NCBI GenBank assembly: GCA_019313245.1
Contig: JAFDBP010000025.1
Location: 1-33,504 of the forward strand
Length of the DNA stretch: 33,504 bases
Direction: 5' to 3'
Source of the DNA: Deltaproteobacteria bacterium
GTDB taxonomy: Bacteria > Myxococcota_A > UBA9160 > SMWR01
Shown: positions 1 through 7,398 of the stretch, piece by piece
Numbering within the stretch: the stretch's first letter is position 1
Layout of the letters: the number at the start of each line of letters is the position of its first letter
Program-made: the position numbers and the translations under genes
The notes under the pieces: model-generated
The model's database searches: none
Told to the model about the DNA's origin: nothing
The model's input: the letters and a program-made list of their open reading frames with translations, nothing else

Positions 1-203
1 CGCAGGGCATGCCGTGGTACCATCACAGCGGCAGCTCGCAGGGCTTCCACCTCTACCTTTCGCGCTACCTCAGCGGCGACCTCACGATCGTCGTGCTCAC
101 CAACCTCTACGACGACGAGCCCCGCCGACTCGTCGACGGCATCGCCGAAATCATCGACCCGAAGATCGCAAAGGTGATTTCCTCTGCGCCCGAAGCGGAC
201 TGA
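1..203 (+). CDS. Serine hydrolase (beta-lactamase/transpeptidase-like family), C-terminal fragment
   Basis: Only the last ~66 codons are in the window; the reading frame enters from the left edge (first whole codon at 3), so an ATG at 9 is probably internal. The fragment has the HHSGSSQGF segment, then a strand pattern and LTIVVLTN. This resembles the end of class C beta-lactamase/penicillin-binding-protein-like serine hydrolases, where an H-x-G motif serves as the third active-site element and is followed by a conserved 'vvvLtN' strand. The catalytic SxxK and YxN motifs would lie upstream and cannot be checked. Substrate unknown. The family call rests on one short motif region, so confidence is moderate. 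Confidence 0.6.
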   Translation, partial: QGMPWYHHSGSSQGFHLYLSRYLSGDLTIVVLTNLYDDEPRRLVDGIAEIIDPKIAKVISSAPEAD

Positions 204-348
204 CGACACCGCTGCACGTCTCTGCTCGCATGGGCGCTCGCGTCTCCGGCGTCCTTATCAACCCTATTGCGATTCGCTAGGCTCGGACGCAATTCGAATG
301 CGCCACCCCGCCCACAATGATCGGGGCGGCGAGCAAGGGGGGCAGAGC

Positions 349-1395
349 GTGGATCACGAAAACGGCGGTGGCGCCACCCGACGCAAATTCATGCAGCTTC
401 TCGGAGCGCTCGGGCTCGGTGGGCAGTTCCTGCTGCGACCCCGGGATTTGCTCGCAGCCGTGAGCGAGACCGCGGGCGCTCCCGGCCGCGATCCATCGTG
501 GCCGGAGATGAGCTACCGCACGCTCGGGCGCACCGGTCATCGCGCCAGCCGCCTGATCTTCGGTTGCGGCGCGGCGCTCCGCAAAGGGCGCAGAGACGAG
601 CTGCTGAATACCGCCCTCGCCGCGGGCGTCAACGTGTTCGACATAGGGACCCGCCGCTACTACCCGGATTCCGAGCGCAACCTCGCGCCGTTTCTGAAGC
701 GAAACCGCGACCAGATCTTCCTGATCTCGAAGGGCATTCTCGAACTCGACGAAAAGCCCAAGAAGGTACTCTCGCTGCAGCAGCAAAAAGAAGCGGCCGC
801 GTCGTGGCTCGAGATGCTGGACGAGAGCCTCGCCGATCTCGGCGTCGATCACGTCGATGCGTACTACATGATGGCGGTGAACAACCCGACCCTCGTGACC
901 AGTGAGGAGATGTACCGGGCATTCCAGAGCGCGAAGGCCGCGGGAAAGGTCCGCTTCTTCGGGTTCAGTTCGCACCTGAACGCACAGAATGTGCTCGACG
1001 CCGCGATCGGCACGGGCTGGTACGACCTCGCGATGCTCGCCGTCACACCGGCCGGGTGGTACGACTGGAACGACGGCGGCGTGCTCGAGAACACGCCCGA
1101 TCTGGTCGCGCTCCAACCGCTGCTGGCCAGGGCGCGCGCGGCCGGCATCGGGCTGATCGGCATGAAGGCGGGGCGCGTACTCGCGAGTCGCGAGTGGTAC
1201 GGCAAGGGGAACTCGAAAGCGTTCGACGGCTTCTACGACGAGAAGCTGCTGAAGTCGGGCCTCAGCGACTTCCAGCGCAGCTACGCCTACGTGCTCGCGC
1301 ACGGACTCGACGCGGTCAACGCGGACATTCAGAGCGAAGCGCACCTGAAGCAGAACTTCGTCGCCGCGGCGACCTCACACCAGCACTTCGCCTGA
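349..1395 (+). CDS. Tat-exported aldo/keto reductase family protein lacking the usual catalytic His
   Basis: I prefer the GTG at 349 over the ATG at 298, because an AAGGGGGG run sits just upstream of it and it gives a compact signal peptide. The N-terminus reads TRRKFMQLLGALGLGG, a twin-arginine export signal, so the protein probably acts outside the cytoplasm. The mature part starts like an AKR barrel (YRTLGRTGHRASRLIFG) and keeps the Asp and Tyr positions (NVFDIGTRRYYPDSE) and the Lys (LISKG). At the strand where AKRs carry the catalytic His (DxYxxH) this protein reads DAYYMMA, so His is replaced by Ala. About 348 aa, a normal length for the family. It may be a divergent reductase or a non-canonical binder. 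Substrate unknown. Convergent with the next gene. Confidence 0.8.
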   Translation: MDHENGGGATRRKFMQLLGALGLGGQFLLRPRDLLAAVSETAGAPGRDPSWPEMSYRTLGRTGHRASRLIFGCGAALRKGRRDELLNTALAAGVNVFDIGTRRYYPDSERNLAPFLKRNRDQIFLISKGILELDEKPKKVLSLQQQKEAAASWLEMLDESLADLGVDHVDAYYMMAVNNPTLVTSEEMYRAFQSAKAAGKVRFFGFSSHLNAQNVLDAAIGTGWYDLAMLAVTPAGWYDWNDGGVLENTPDLVALQPLLARARAAGIGLIGMKAGRVLASREWYGKGNSKAFDGFYDEKLLKSGLSDFQRSYAYVLAHGLDAVNADIQSEAHLKQNFVAAATSHQHFA

Positions 1396-1421
1396 CGGCT
1401 CGGTGCTGACCGCCGCGCGAT

Positions 1422-1910
1422 CTACCGCTTCCGCTTCCGCTTCGCCCTGGGCTTGGACTTCGGCTTCGGCTTGTCCTGCTCCAACAAACCGGCCACCACC
1501 ACCTCGAGGCCCTTGAGAAGTTCGGGCGAACCTTCCCGCACCAGAGCGGTGAAGCGCCGCATCAAGCGGATCTGGCGCGGCGAGTAGCGCTCCGCGCGGC
1601 CGCGCGTACCAAATCCCCAATGCGGGTCGATCAGGTCGATCAGGCAGGTGCCCTTCGCGCTCACCGGGCAACCCCTGTTCGCCTTCTGTGCGGGCATCGA
1701 GCGCAGCAGCTCACTCAGCGGGAGCCTCAGCGCCGTCGCAATCTTCTGCGCGGTCGGTACCGTGGGGAAGATCTTCCCGTTTTCGATCCGAGACAGATAC
1801 GAAGCGGCGAGGCCCGCGCGCTCCGCGACGATGGTTTGCGAGAGTCCCAGCTGACTTCGGTGCGCCGCGATGCGCTGGCCGAGATCCGGTTGTTCCGACT
1901 GACGTGCCAA
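1422..1910 (-). CDS. XRE-family helix-turn-helix regulator with a polybasic tail
   Basis: Predicted DNA-binding regulator of 162 aa. The N-terminal ~70 residues form a Cro/C1-type HTH (GQRIAAHRSQLGLSQ, then AASYLSRIENGKIFPT and ALRLPLSELL). A middle segment has two cysteines (CPVSAKGTC) and is followed by an alpha-helical region. The last ~16 residues are almost all Lys, Arg and Pro, probably an unstructured nucleic-acid-binding tail. The start is a TTG at 1910 preceded by a run of G; I see no in-frame ATG that would keep the HTH intact. A dyad upstream (1945-1961) could be its own operator. Target genes are unknown; the amidohydrolase next door on the same strand is one candidate. Confidence 0.85.
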   Translation of the reverse strand: MARQSEQPDLGQRIAAHRSQLGLSQTIVAERAGLAASYLSRIENGKIFPTVPTAQKIATALRLPLSELLRSMPAQKANRGCPVSAKGTCLIDLIDPHWGFGTRGRAERYSPRQIRLMRRFTALVREGSPELLKGLEVVVAGLLEQDKPKPKSKPRAKRKRKR

Positions 1911-1944
1911 GAGCCCCCCCGATTGATAGATATGTAATACGGGA

Positions 1945-1961
1945 CGATATCAGAAGTATCG
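1945..1961. promoter_or_regulatory. Dyad CGATA-N7-TATCG, candidate operator upstream of the XRE gene
   Basis: A 5-bp inverted repeat with a 7-nt centre lies about 35 bp upstream of the XRE regulator's TTG start. On the minus strand a perfect TTGACA box (1964-1969) lies just beyond it, but no -10 hexamer occurs at 16-18 bp spacing. The placement suits an autoregulatory site. The arms are short, so chance is possible. Confidence 0.3.
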
Positions 1962-2001
1962 CGTGTCAACACACCGAACGCGGCCGCGTCGCCCGGCCCG
2001 C

Positions 2002-3753
2002 TCAGCCGCCGAAGTCGCTCCATTTGCCGTGGACCGGCTTCCCGCCCAGGAGCGTCAACAGAACCTTCGCATCGGAGATCTGGTTCACATCGACCTCGAA
2101 CAGGTTCCGGTCGAGCACCACCAGGTCGGCGAGCTTGCCCGGCTCGATCGAACCCGTGCGGTCCTCCTGGAAGCTGACGTAGGCCGCGTTGATCGTGAAC
2201 GCGGCGATCGCGTCGCGAAGGTCGATGCGCTCGTCGGGGAGGAACGGCGCCTGCTCCGGCTTCTTCCAGTCGGCGCGCCGAATCGCCACCTCCATCTCTT
2301 CGAGCGGATTGGCGGACGAGACCGACCAGTCGCTGCCGAACGCGACCACCGCCCCCGAGCGCAACACGCTGCCGATCGGGTAGATCCAGCGGTGCGTTTC
2401 GGGCGGCAGCAGCGGCAGCGTCAGCTCCTCAATGTAGCTGTCGGCGATGGCCCAGAGGGGCTGAAAGTTCGCCACCGCCCCGAGTTCGCGAAAGCGCGGG
2501 ATGTCATCGGGGTGAAACAGCTCGATGTGCGAGAGGTGGTGGCGGCTGTCGCGCACACCGTTTTTCTTGCGCGCGACTTCGAGCGCGTCGAAGACCTGGC
2601 GAATGGCCGCGTCGCCGATGGCGTGAAAGTGCAGCTGGAATCCCTCACTGTCGATCTTGGTCACGATCCGCTTGAGATCTTCCGGATCCACGAGCGCCAT
2701 GCCGGTGTCGTTCTCGGTACCGACGTAGGGCTCGAGCACCGCCGCGGTTTTCGCCTCGATCACGCCATCCTGGAACACCTTCACCGTGTGGGCGCGCACT
2801 CGCCCCTGGCTGTACTCGCGGCGGGCGCGCACGAAGTCTTGGATCTGCTCGTCTCCCTTTTCGGGATCCCAGGTCAGCGAGAGCACGGTTCGCGCCGTCA
2901 GCTCGCCGCCGCGATCGACGTCGCGGTAGACGTCGAGCATGTCGAAGCCCTGTGCGTCACCCAGCGGAACGGACGCCTCCAGCATCGAGGTAACCCCCAG
3001 CGCGTTGAGCTGTTTGACCGCGATCTTCAGCCCGTGCCTGGCCTGTTCGGGCGACATCGGCGGGACCAGCTTCCCGACGAGTTCAATCGCCGACTCCTGC
3101 AGCGAGCCGATCGGCTCCCCGTCTTTGTCGCGGTCGATCCGGCCGCGAGGCGGATCGGGTGTCTCGCGCGTGATGCCCGCCACTTCGAGCGCCTTGCTGT
3201 TGACCCAGGCCGTGTGTCCGTCTTGGGAGGACAAGAACACCGGCCGATCCGAAACCACGGCATCCAGCGCGTGCCGGTTCGGAATCCCACCCGGAAAGAC
3301 CGCCATGTCCCAGCCCGCACCGCGAATCCAAGACTCTTCGGGATGACTCGCGGCGTATTTGGCGACCTCGCGGACGTAGGCCTCTTCGGTCTCGAGGCCG
3401 TACAGCATGCAGTGCAGCTGCTCGATGCCGGCCCACAGCGGATGCAGGTGCGCGTCCTGGAAACCCGGCAGGAGCATCTTCCCGGCGAGCTTCACGACTC
3501 GCGTCTGCGGTCCCACGTAGCGCGCGGCTCCCGCGTTGGTGCCGACGTAGACGATCTCTTCGCCGCGGATGGCGACCGCCTCGGCCCAGGTTCGCGCCGC
3601 GTCCACGGTGTAGACCGCAGCGCCCTCGAGTACGACGTCCGCTGCGGCGGGTTTTGCGGCATCGGCGCCCCGCGCGGTTGCGGGCGCAGCGGAGAAAACC
3701 AGCGCGATCAGGATCACTGCGATCGAAAATTGGCTCGACGAGCGAGTGCACAC
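2002..3753 (-). CDS. Exported amidohydrolase (YtcJ-like, amidohydrolase-3 family)
   Basis: Metal-dependent amidohydrolase of ~583 aa. The GTG at 3753 is chosen because GGAGGG lies 7 nt upstream and translation from it gives a clean Sec signal peptide (hydrophobic IAVILIALVFSAAPATA, predicted cleavage after ATA). A longer ATG frame at 3786 would bury the signal. The metal-binding HxH lies at about residues 102-104 (DAHLHP). Later come FHAIGDAAIRQVF and, near the C-terminus, GSDWSVSSANPL, which carries the conserved metal/active-site Asp. This matches the YtcJ/N-substituted formamide deformylase group; the actual substrate cannot be deduced. It is divergent from the PIN-TRAM gene across ~190 bp and follows the XRE regulator on the same strand. 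Confidence 0.85.
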   Translation of the reverse strand: MCTRSSSQFSIAVILIALVFSAAPATARGADAAKPAAADVVLEGAAVYTVDAARTWAEAVAIRGEEIVYVGTNAGAARYVGPQTRVVKLAGKMLLPGFQDAHLHPLWAGIEQLHCMLYGLETEEAYVREVAKYAASHPEESWIRGAGWDMAVFPGGIPNRHALDAVVSDRPVFLSSQDGHTAWVNSKALEVAGITRETPDPPRGRIDRDKDGEPIGSLQESAIELVGKLVPPMSPEQARHGLKIAVKQLNALGVTSMLEASVPLGDAQGFDMLDVYRDVDRGGELTARTVLSLTWDPEKGDEQIQDFVRARREYSQGRVRAHTVKVFQDGVIEAKTAAVLEPYVGTENDTGMALVDPEDLKRIVTKIDSEGFQLHFHAIGDAAIRQVFDALEVARKKNGVRDSRHHLSHIELFHPDDIPRFRELGAVANFQPLWAIADSYIEELTLPLLPPETHRWIYPIGSVLRSGAVVAFGSDWSVSSANPLEEMEVAIRRADWKKPEQAPFLPDERIDLRDAIAAFTINAAYVSFQEDRTGSIEPGKLADLVVLDRNLFEVDVNQISDAKVLLTLLGGKPVHGKWSDFGG

Positions 3754-3943
3754 GGTACGTCCCTCCGGTAGGTGCCGGCTCGGCATTGGGACCGGCTCCA
3801 GGGTTGATCCCAGATCCTATGCGATTTCGGGCCCGGGCGGGATGAGCCCGATCGCGCAATGCCCACGCCGATTGACCTGCAGCAGAGCCCCTTTCCGGCC
3901 GATGAGGCTCAGAGCGGGCCCCCTCGGCGGCGCGGGAGCAGTG

Positions 3944-4984
3944 GTGCAAAAATCCGTCTTCGTTGAAATCGTTCGGCTTCTCATTGTCCTGCTGTTCACC
4001 GCGGGCGGCTACGGGATCGGAGACCACTACGAAGCCACCCTGCTCGGCACCACCTTCGGCGCGGCGATCGGCTACGTCTGTGGCGGCATCTTCGGGCGCT
4101 TCATGCGGACGATGCTAGGAGTCGTAGAGGCGGAGACGACCCGATTTTCCGCAGGCGAAATCCTCGCCGGTTCGGTCGGGGCGCTCGTCATGGGTCTGCT
4201 CGGCGCACTCGTCGGCGTCACGGCAATCGGCCTGCTCCCCGATCCCTGGGGCTGGCCGGTATTCGGACTGATCGTCTGGATCAGCGTCCACCTCGGTTTC
4301 CGCATCGCGCGAAAGAAGAGTTCGGAGATGCTCTCGCTCGCGGGTCTCTCCGAGCGCTCTCTCAGCAGCCTCACCGCGCGCCCCACTCGCGATGCCGTCC
4401 TCCTCGACACCAGCGTCCTGATCGACGGCCGCCTGCTCCGGCTCGCACAGACGGGCTTTCTGCACCGCAACCTGCTCGTCCCCTGCTTCGTCCTCGACGA
4501 ATTGCAGAGCCTCGCAGACTCGCGAGATCCGCAGGTGCGGAGGAAGGGGCACATCGGCCTCGAGTCTCTCGAGGCCATCCAACGCGACACCCGACTGCAC
4601 GTTCACGTAACCGACGAGGAGATTCCCGAGATCGAAGCCGTCGACGCGAAACTCGTCGCCCTGGCGACGCGACTTTCCGTGAACCTATTGACGAACGACA
4701 AGGCTCTGAGTCGGGTTGCCGAAATCCGCGGCGTTCACTGCCTGAGCCTGGACAGACTCGCCAAGAGCCTCCGCGCGGTGCGCGCGCCCGGCGACATCGT
4801 TCACGTCACGATCGTCAAAGAGGGCCAGGAGAAGAGCGAGGGAGTCGGTTTCCTGGAAGACGGCTCGATGGTCGTGGTCCCCGACGCCGGAGAACTGCTC
4901 GAGCAGACGCTGGAGGTGCGCATCACGGGCTCTGCGGACACCGCTCGCGGGCGCATCTTCTTCGCATCCATGACCGATCTCTGA
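3944..4984 (+). CDS. Membrane-anchored PIN/TRAM domain protein (YacL-like)
   Basis: The frame is open from 3746, but the best start is the GTG at 3944 (or 3941): GGGAG precedes it and the first membrane helix follows at once. Four hydrophobic segments come first (VRLLIVLLFTAGGYGIG, then LLGTTFGAAIGYVCGGIFG, ILAGSVGALVMGLLGALVG and WPVFGLIVWISVHLGF). A PIN nuclease domain follows, with its acidic residues visible (LLDTSVLIDGR, FVLDELQSLAD, VDAKLVALA, LLTNDKALS). A C-terminal TRAM RNA-binding domain ends the protein (GDIVHVTIVKEG onward). The layout is that of Bacillus YacL-type proteins, membrane-tethered putative RNases. About 346 aa. The RNA target is unknown. Confidence 0.85.
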   Translation: MQKSVFVEIVRLLIVLLFTAGGYGIGDHYEATLLGTTFGAAIGYVCGGIFGRFMRTMLGVVEAETTRFSAGEILAGSVGALVMGLLGALVGVTAIGLLPDPWGWPVFGLIVWISVHLGFRIARKKSSEMLSLAGLSERSLSSLTARPTRDAVLLDTSVLIDGRLLRLAQTGFLHRNLLVPCFVLDELQSLADSRDPQVRRKGHIGLESLEAIQRDTRLHVHVTDEEIPEIEAVDAKLVALATRLSVNLLTNDKALSRVAEIRGVHCLSLDRLAKSLRAVRAPGDIVHVTIVKEGQEKSEGVGFLEDGSMVVVPDAGELLEQTLEVRITGSADTARGRIFFASMTDL

Positions 4985-5082
4985 TCAATCGGCCGCTCCG
5001 ACCGACGGAATTCAGCCGAACACCAGTCGGCGAAAGCCCAAAAGGCGCACTGTCTCGTGCATGGCCCGGTCGCCGCGAACGC

Positions 5083-5640
5083 TCAATCTCCAAATTTTGC
5101 GATATAGGAGCGCAGCGCGTCGGCTTCGAGGAAAGTGACGTCGACCTGACCGAAGCGGATGTTGTCTCCCGAGGTGAGATTCGTCGGCGGCCCCGCCTCC
5201 TTCGTCGCTACCGAGATTCCGTTGACGGTCGTTCCGTTCGTCGAGCCCGCGTCGTGCAATTGAAAACCGACGTCCGGATTGCGCTTGAAGAACGCGTGAA
5301 AGCGCGACACGCTGATGTCCGAGATCGTCACGTCGTTCTTGGAAGTCCGCCCGATCGTAATCAGATGCGTCAGGGAGCTCTTGGCCGCTCGAATCGGCAG
5401 CACCCGAACCGACACCCCTGCGGTTCGCTCTGCGATGTCCTCATCCAGATCGAGCAGGAGCACCTCCGTCGAGGTGGCACCCCTCGATTGCTTGAAGCCG
5501 GCGGAACTGAGCAGCAGGAATGCGTTGCCGTGTTGATTTTCGAATTCTTCGGGCGAAAGCCGCTCGGCGTCCGAGCGGAGGTCCTCGATCTGGACGCCTG
5601 ATTTGGCCGCATCCCCGGCCGGTTCGCGTTTCGTCTCCAT
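5083..5640 (-). CDS. FHA-domain protein (phosphothreonine reader)
   Basis: Start at the ATG at 5640, which has GGGGGAGA upstream; the longer frame to 5811 has no comparable site. The ~185-aa protein has an N-terminal region of unknown fold (acidic, then NAFLLLSSAGFKQSRG and LLLDLDEDIAERT). A C-terminal forkhead-associated domain follows, with GR at about 97-98, SRFH at about 112-115 and DAGSTNGTTVNG just after. These are the residues that bind phosphothreonine in the family. No membrane segment or signal. It probably reads Ser/Thr kinase phosphorylation. A PP2C phosphatase is encoded ~0.8 kb away in the opposite direction, which supports a phospho-signalling role, but no kinase is in the window. 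Confidence 0.85.
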   Translation of the reverse strand: METKREPAGDAAKSGVQIEDLRSDAERLSPEEFENQHGNAFLLLSSAGFKQSRGATSTEVLLLDLDEDIAERTAGVSVRVLPIRAAKSSLTHLITIGRTSKNDVTISDISVSRFHAFFKRNPDVGFQLHDAGSTNGTTVNGISVATKEAGPPTNLTSGDNIRFGQVDVTFLEADALRSYIAKFGD

Positions 5641-6053
5641 CGCGTCTCCCCCGGTGTCACTCGATGAGTCGGCAGTCGAGCGGCGACCCTTGAGCGGCGG
5701 AACGCGACGCGCGGGGCCACGGCCCATCAGGCCGCATTCGGCGATGCGCAATCGGCCGGAAGATCGGTTGCGAATTCGCAATTGCCCCATCACAAAGCGC
5801 GACACCGGCAATATCCCGCTAGCAGCAGATGTGCAATTGTGTCGACCGAATCATTCGATGGTGCGCAACTCCGACCGCCCGATCTACACCTCGAACTGTA
5901 GATCCGAACGATTCCACCGCTTTGATGCAAATACGCTCGTCCAGAAGGCTTCTAGAGAGCGCTCGTTTCGAATGACGACCTGCAACACGCAGATGGGCAC
6001 GACGTTTGCACCACTGAGCTGCGCACCAAAGCGCAGTCGAGGAGGCATCGAAG
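5641..6053. other. 413-bp divergent intergenic region between the FHA and small exported protein genes
   Basis: This stretch is less GC-rich than its surroundings and should carry promoters for both flanking genes. I see a perfect 14-bp palindrome (5768-5781) and an 8-bp palindrome, GAGCGCTC, near 5958. Short open frames cross it on both strands but lack ribosome sites or recognisable residue patterns, so I call no gene here. I could not assign convincing -35/-10 pairs. Confidence 0.5.
5768..5781. promoter_or_regulatory. Perfect 14-bp palindrome TTGCGAATTCGCAA
   Basis: Every base pairs with its mirror on the other strand, about 130 bp upstream of the FHA gene start and ~270 bp upstream of the small exported protein. 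It could be a homodimeric repressor site for either gene. No cognate regulator is adjacent, and I recognise no named operator consensus. Confidence 0.3.
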
Positions 6054-6377
6054 ATGCGACGGGCCATGATCCGAGATGCATGTATGGCGCTCGCAATGGG
6101 CGGCGCGCTTTGCCTCGCCGGCGCGCCGGCATTGGCGGATGATCGACCCTGGGAACAAGAGCGCTGGAACAGCGTCTACGCCGGTTCCGATTCGAGTGAC
6201 GGCGATCTCTTCGTCGATGGGCGATGGATCGAGATCCGACCACCCACCGAGACGCAACGCGAATCCGAATCCAGCCGGGGCCTGAGCTTGAGTCTCGAAG
6301 AGAACTTCAGCTTCAGCCTCCAGAGCCCCCCCGCTGGAGAATGGGCGCCCGGCCTGGCGTTCGAATTGCGCTTCTAG
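6054..6377 (+). CDS. Small exported protein of unknown function
   Basis: A 107-aa protein with a strong ribosome site (GAGGAGG, 8 nt before the ATG). The first ~28 residues form a Sec signal peptide (basic start, hydrophobic MALAMGGALCLAGAP, cleavage after ALA before DDRPW). The mature ~79 residues are polar and Ser/Glu-rich, and end in an alternating strand closing on Phe (GLAFELRF). A terminal aromatic residue is a feature of outer-membrane beta-barrel proteins, but this chain is too short for a standard barrel monomer. I do not recognise the family. Only 43 bp separate it from the PP2C gene downstream, so the two are probably co-transcribed. Confidence 0.7.
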   Translation: MRRAMIRDACMALAMGGALCLAGAPALADDRPWEQERWNSVYAGSDSSDGDLFVDGRWIEIRPPTETQRESESSRGLSLSLEENFSFSLQSPPAGEWAPGLAFELRF

Positions 6378-6420
6378 GTCCGCGCGCAAATTCCCTTCGC
6401 TATCGTCCGGGGCGATCGCG

Positions 6421-7263
6421 ATGAGTTCGATCCGCTCTCGGCAAATCCAGACCGCATCCCGAAGCGACGTGGGTCGCGTCCGCTCCGCCAACCAGGATGT
6501 CTGCGGTGCATTCGAAAATGCTGAAGGCTATCGATTGCTCGTCGTTGCGGACGGCATGGGTGGACACAAGGGCGGCGAAACCGCCAGCCAACTCGCGCTC
6601 GAAACCATCGGCAATGTCTTCGACAGCGACTTCGGCGCCGCCGAGACGCTCCTCGGACGCGCCTTTCGGGCCGCGAACCGGGAGATTCACCGCGTCGGCG
6701 GCTCGGACCCGGCGCTACACGGGATGGGAACGACCGGCGTCGCGGTCCTGATCGGGCCTTCCGACCAGGGCTGGGTGGCCCACGTGGGCGACAGCCGCGC
6801 CTACCGGCTGCGCGATGATCACCTCGATCAACTCACCGAGGATCACTCCTGGGTTTACGAGCAGGTGCGGCGTGGTCTGATGACCGCCGAAGAAGCCGAC
6901 GAACATCCGATGAAGAACGTGCTGCTGCGCTCGATCGGCGTGGGCTCCGACGTCGACGTCAGCACCTCGCCGATCGACCTGCGCCCCGGAGACCGTTACC
7001 TGCTGTGCTCCGACGGTCTCTGGGGAGAGCTCGAGGATCCCGTCATCGCCGAAGTGCTCGCGCGCGAGCCGCCGGCGAACGCGGTCGACGAGTTGATCGA
7101 CCGGGCCAACGCTCGCGGCGGCCGCGACAACGTGACCGTCCTGGTTGCGGCGTTGATCGGCGCCGATGAAGCGCCCGCTCGGCGCTCCATCTGGACACCG
7201 CGCACTGTCGTCGCTGCGGGCCTCGTCACCGCGATGGCGATCTTCTGGCGACTCTGCGCTTGA
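6421..7263 (+). CDS. PP2C-family Ser/Thr phosphatase with C-terminal membrane anchor
   Basis: Manganese/magnesium-dependent protein phosphatase (Stp/PrpC type) that removes phosphate from Ser/Thr. The PP2C motifs are in order: an early SDVGRVRSANQD, VADGMGGHKGG at about 42-52, GMGTTGVAVLI, VGDSRAYRL, TEDHSWV, LLCSDGLW and GGRDNVTVLVA. The metal-binding Asp residues in these motifs are all present. After ~250 residues of catalytic domain comes a basic stretch and a single hydrophobic C-terminal segment (TVVAAGLVTAMAIFW), implying a tail-anchored protein facing the cytoplasm. 280 aa. Its partner kinase is not in the window; the nearby FHA protein is a likely functional neighbour. Confidence 0.92.
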   Translation: MSSIRSRQIQTASRSDVGRVRSANQDVCGAFENAEGYRLLVVADGMGGHKGGETASQLALETIGNVFDSDFGAAETLLGRAFRAANREIHRVGGSDPALHGMGTTGVAVLIGPSDQGWVAHVGDSRAYRLRDDHLDQLTEDHSWVYEQVRRGLMTAEEADEHPMKNVLLRSIGVGSDVDVSTSPIDLRPGDRYLLCSDGLWGELEDPVIAEVLAREPPANAVDELIDRANARGGRDNVTVLVAALIGADEAPARRSIWTPRTVVAAGLVTAMAIFWRLCA

Positions 7264-7298
7264 ACCCGGGCGAGCCGGCGTCCAGAGCTCCAAACGAA

Positions 7299-7333
7299 TT
7301 CCGCCAGGTCACCGAGTTGGCGACCTGGCGGAA
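7299..7333. terminator. Strong hairpin (12-bp perfect stem) between convergent genes
   Basis: TTCCGCCAGGTC (7299-7310) and GACCTGGCGGAA (7322-7333) are exact reverse complements with an 11-nt loop. The element sits between the stop of the PP2C gene and the end of the aminotransferase gene, which converge, so it can end transcripts from both sides. A T-leaning tail follows on the minus-strand side; no T-run follows on the plus side. Confidence 0.75.
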
Positions 7334-7398
7334 GAGATTGCAACCGTCGAAGAGTTGCGGGAACGCGCGAACGCCCCGCCACTCATCCCGTGACTGCT

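Noticed and set aside
1963-3771. 602-codon open frame on the plus strand opposite the amidohydrolase
   Set aside because: Its translation is low-complexity Arg/Val/Glu-rich sequence with no family pattern, while the minus strand encodes a clear amidohydrolase with signal peptide and metal motif. It is a GC-bias shadow.
5603-6142. Small open frames on both strands across the FHA/exported-protein intergenic region
   Set aside because: No ribosome sites, no hydrophobic or domain pattern, and they overlap both flanking genes.
5083-7263. Part of a type VI secretion post-translational control set (Ppk/Ppp/Fha)
   Set aside because: No kinase and no T6SS structural gene is present in the window.
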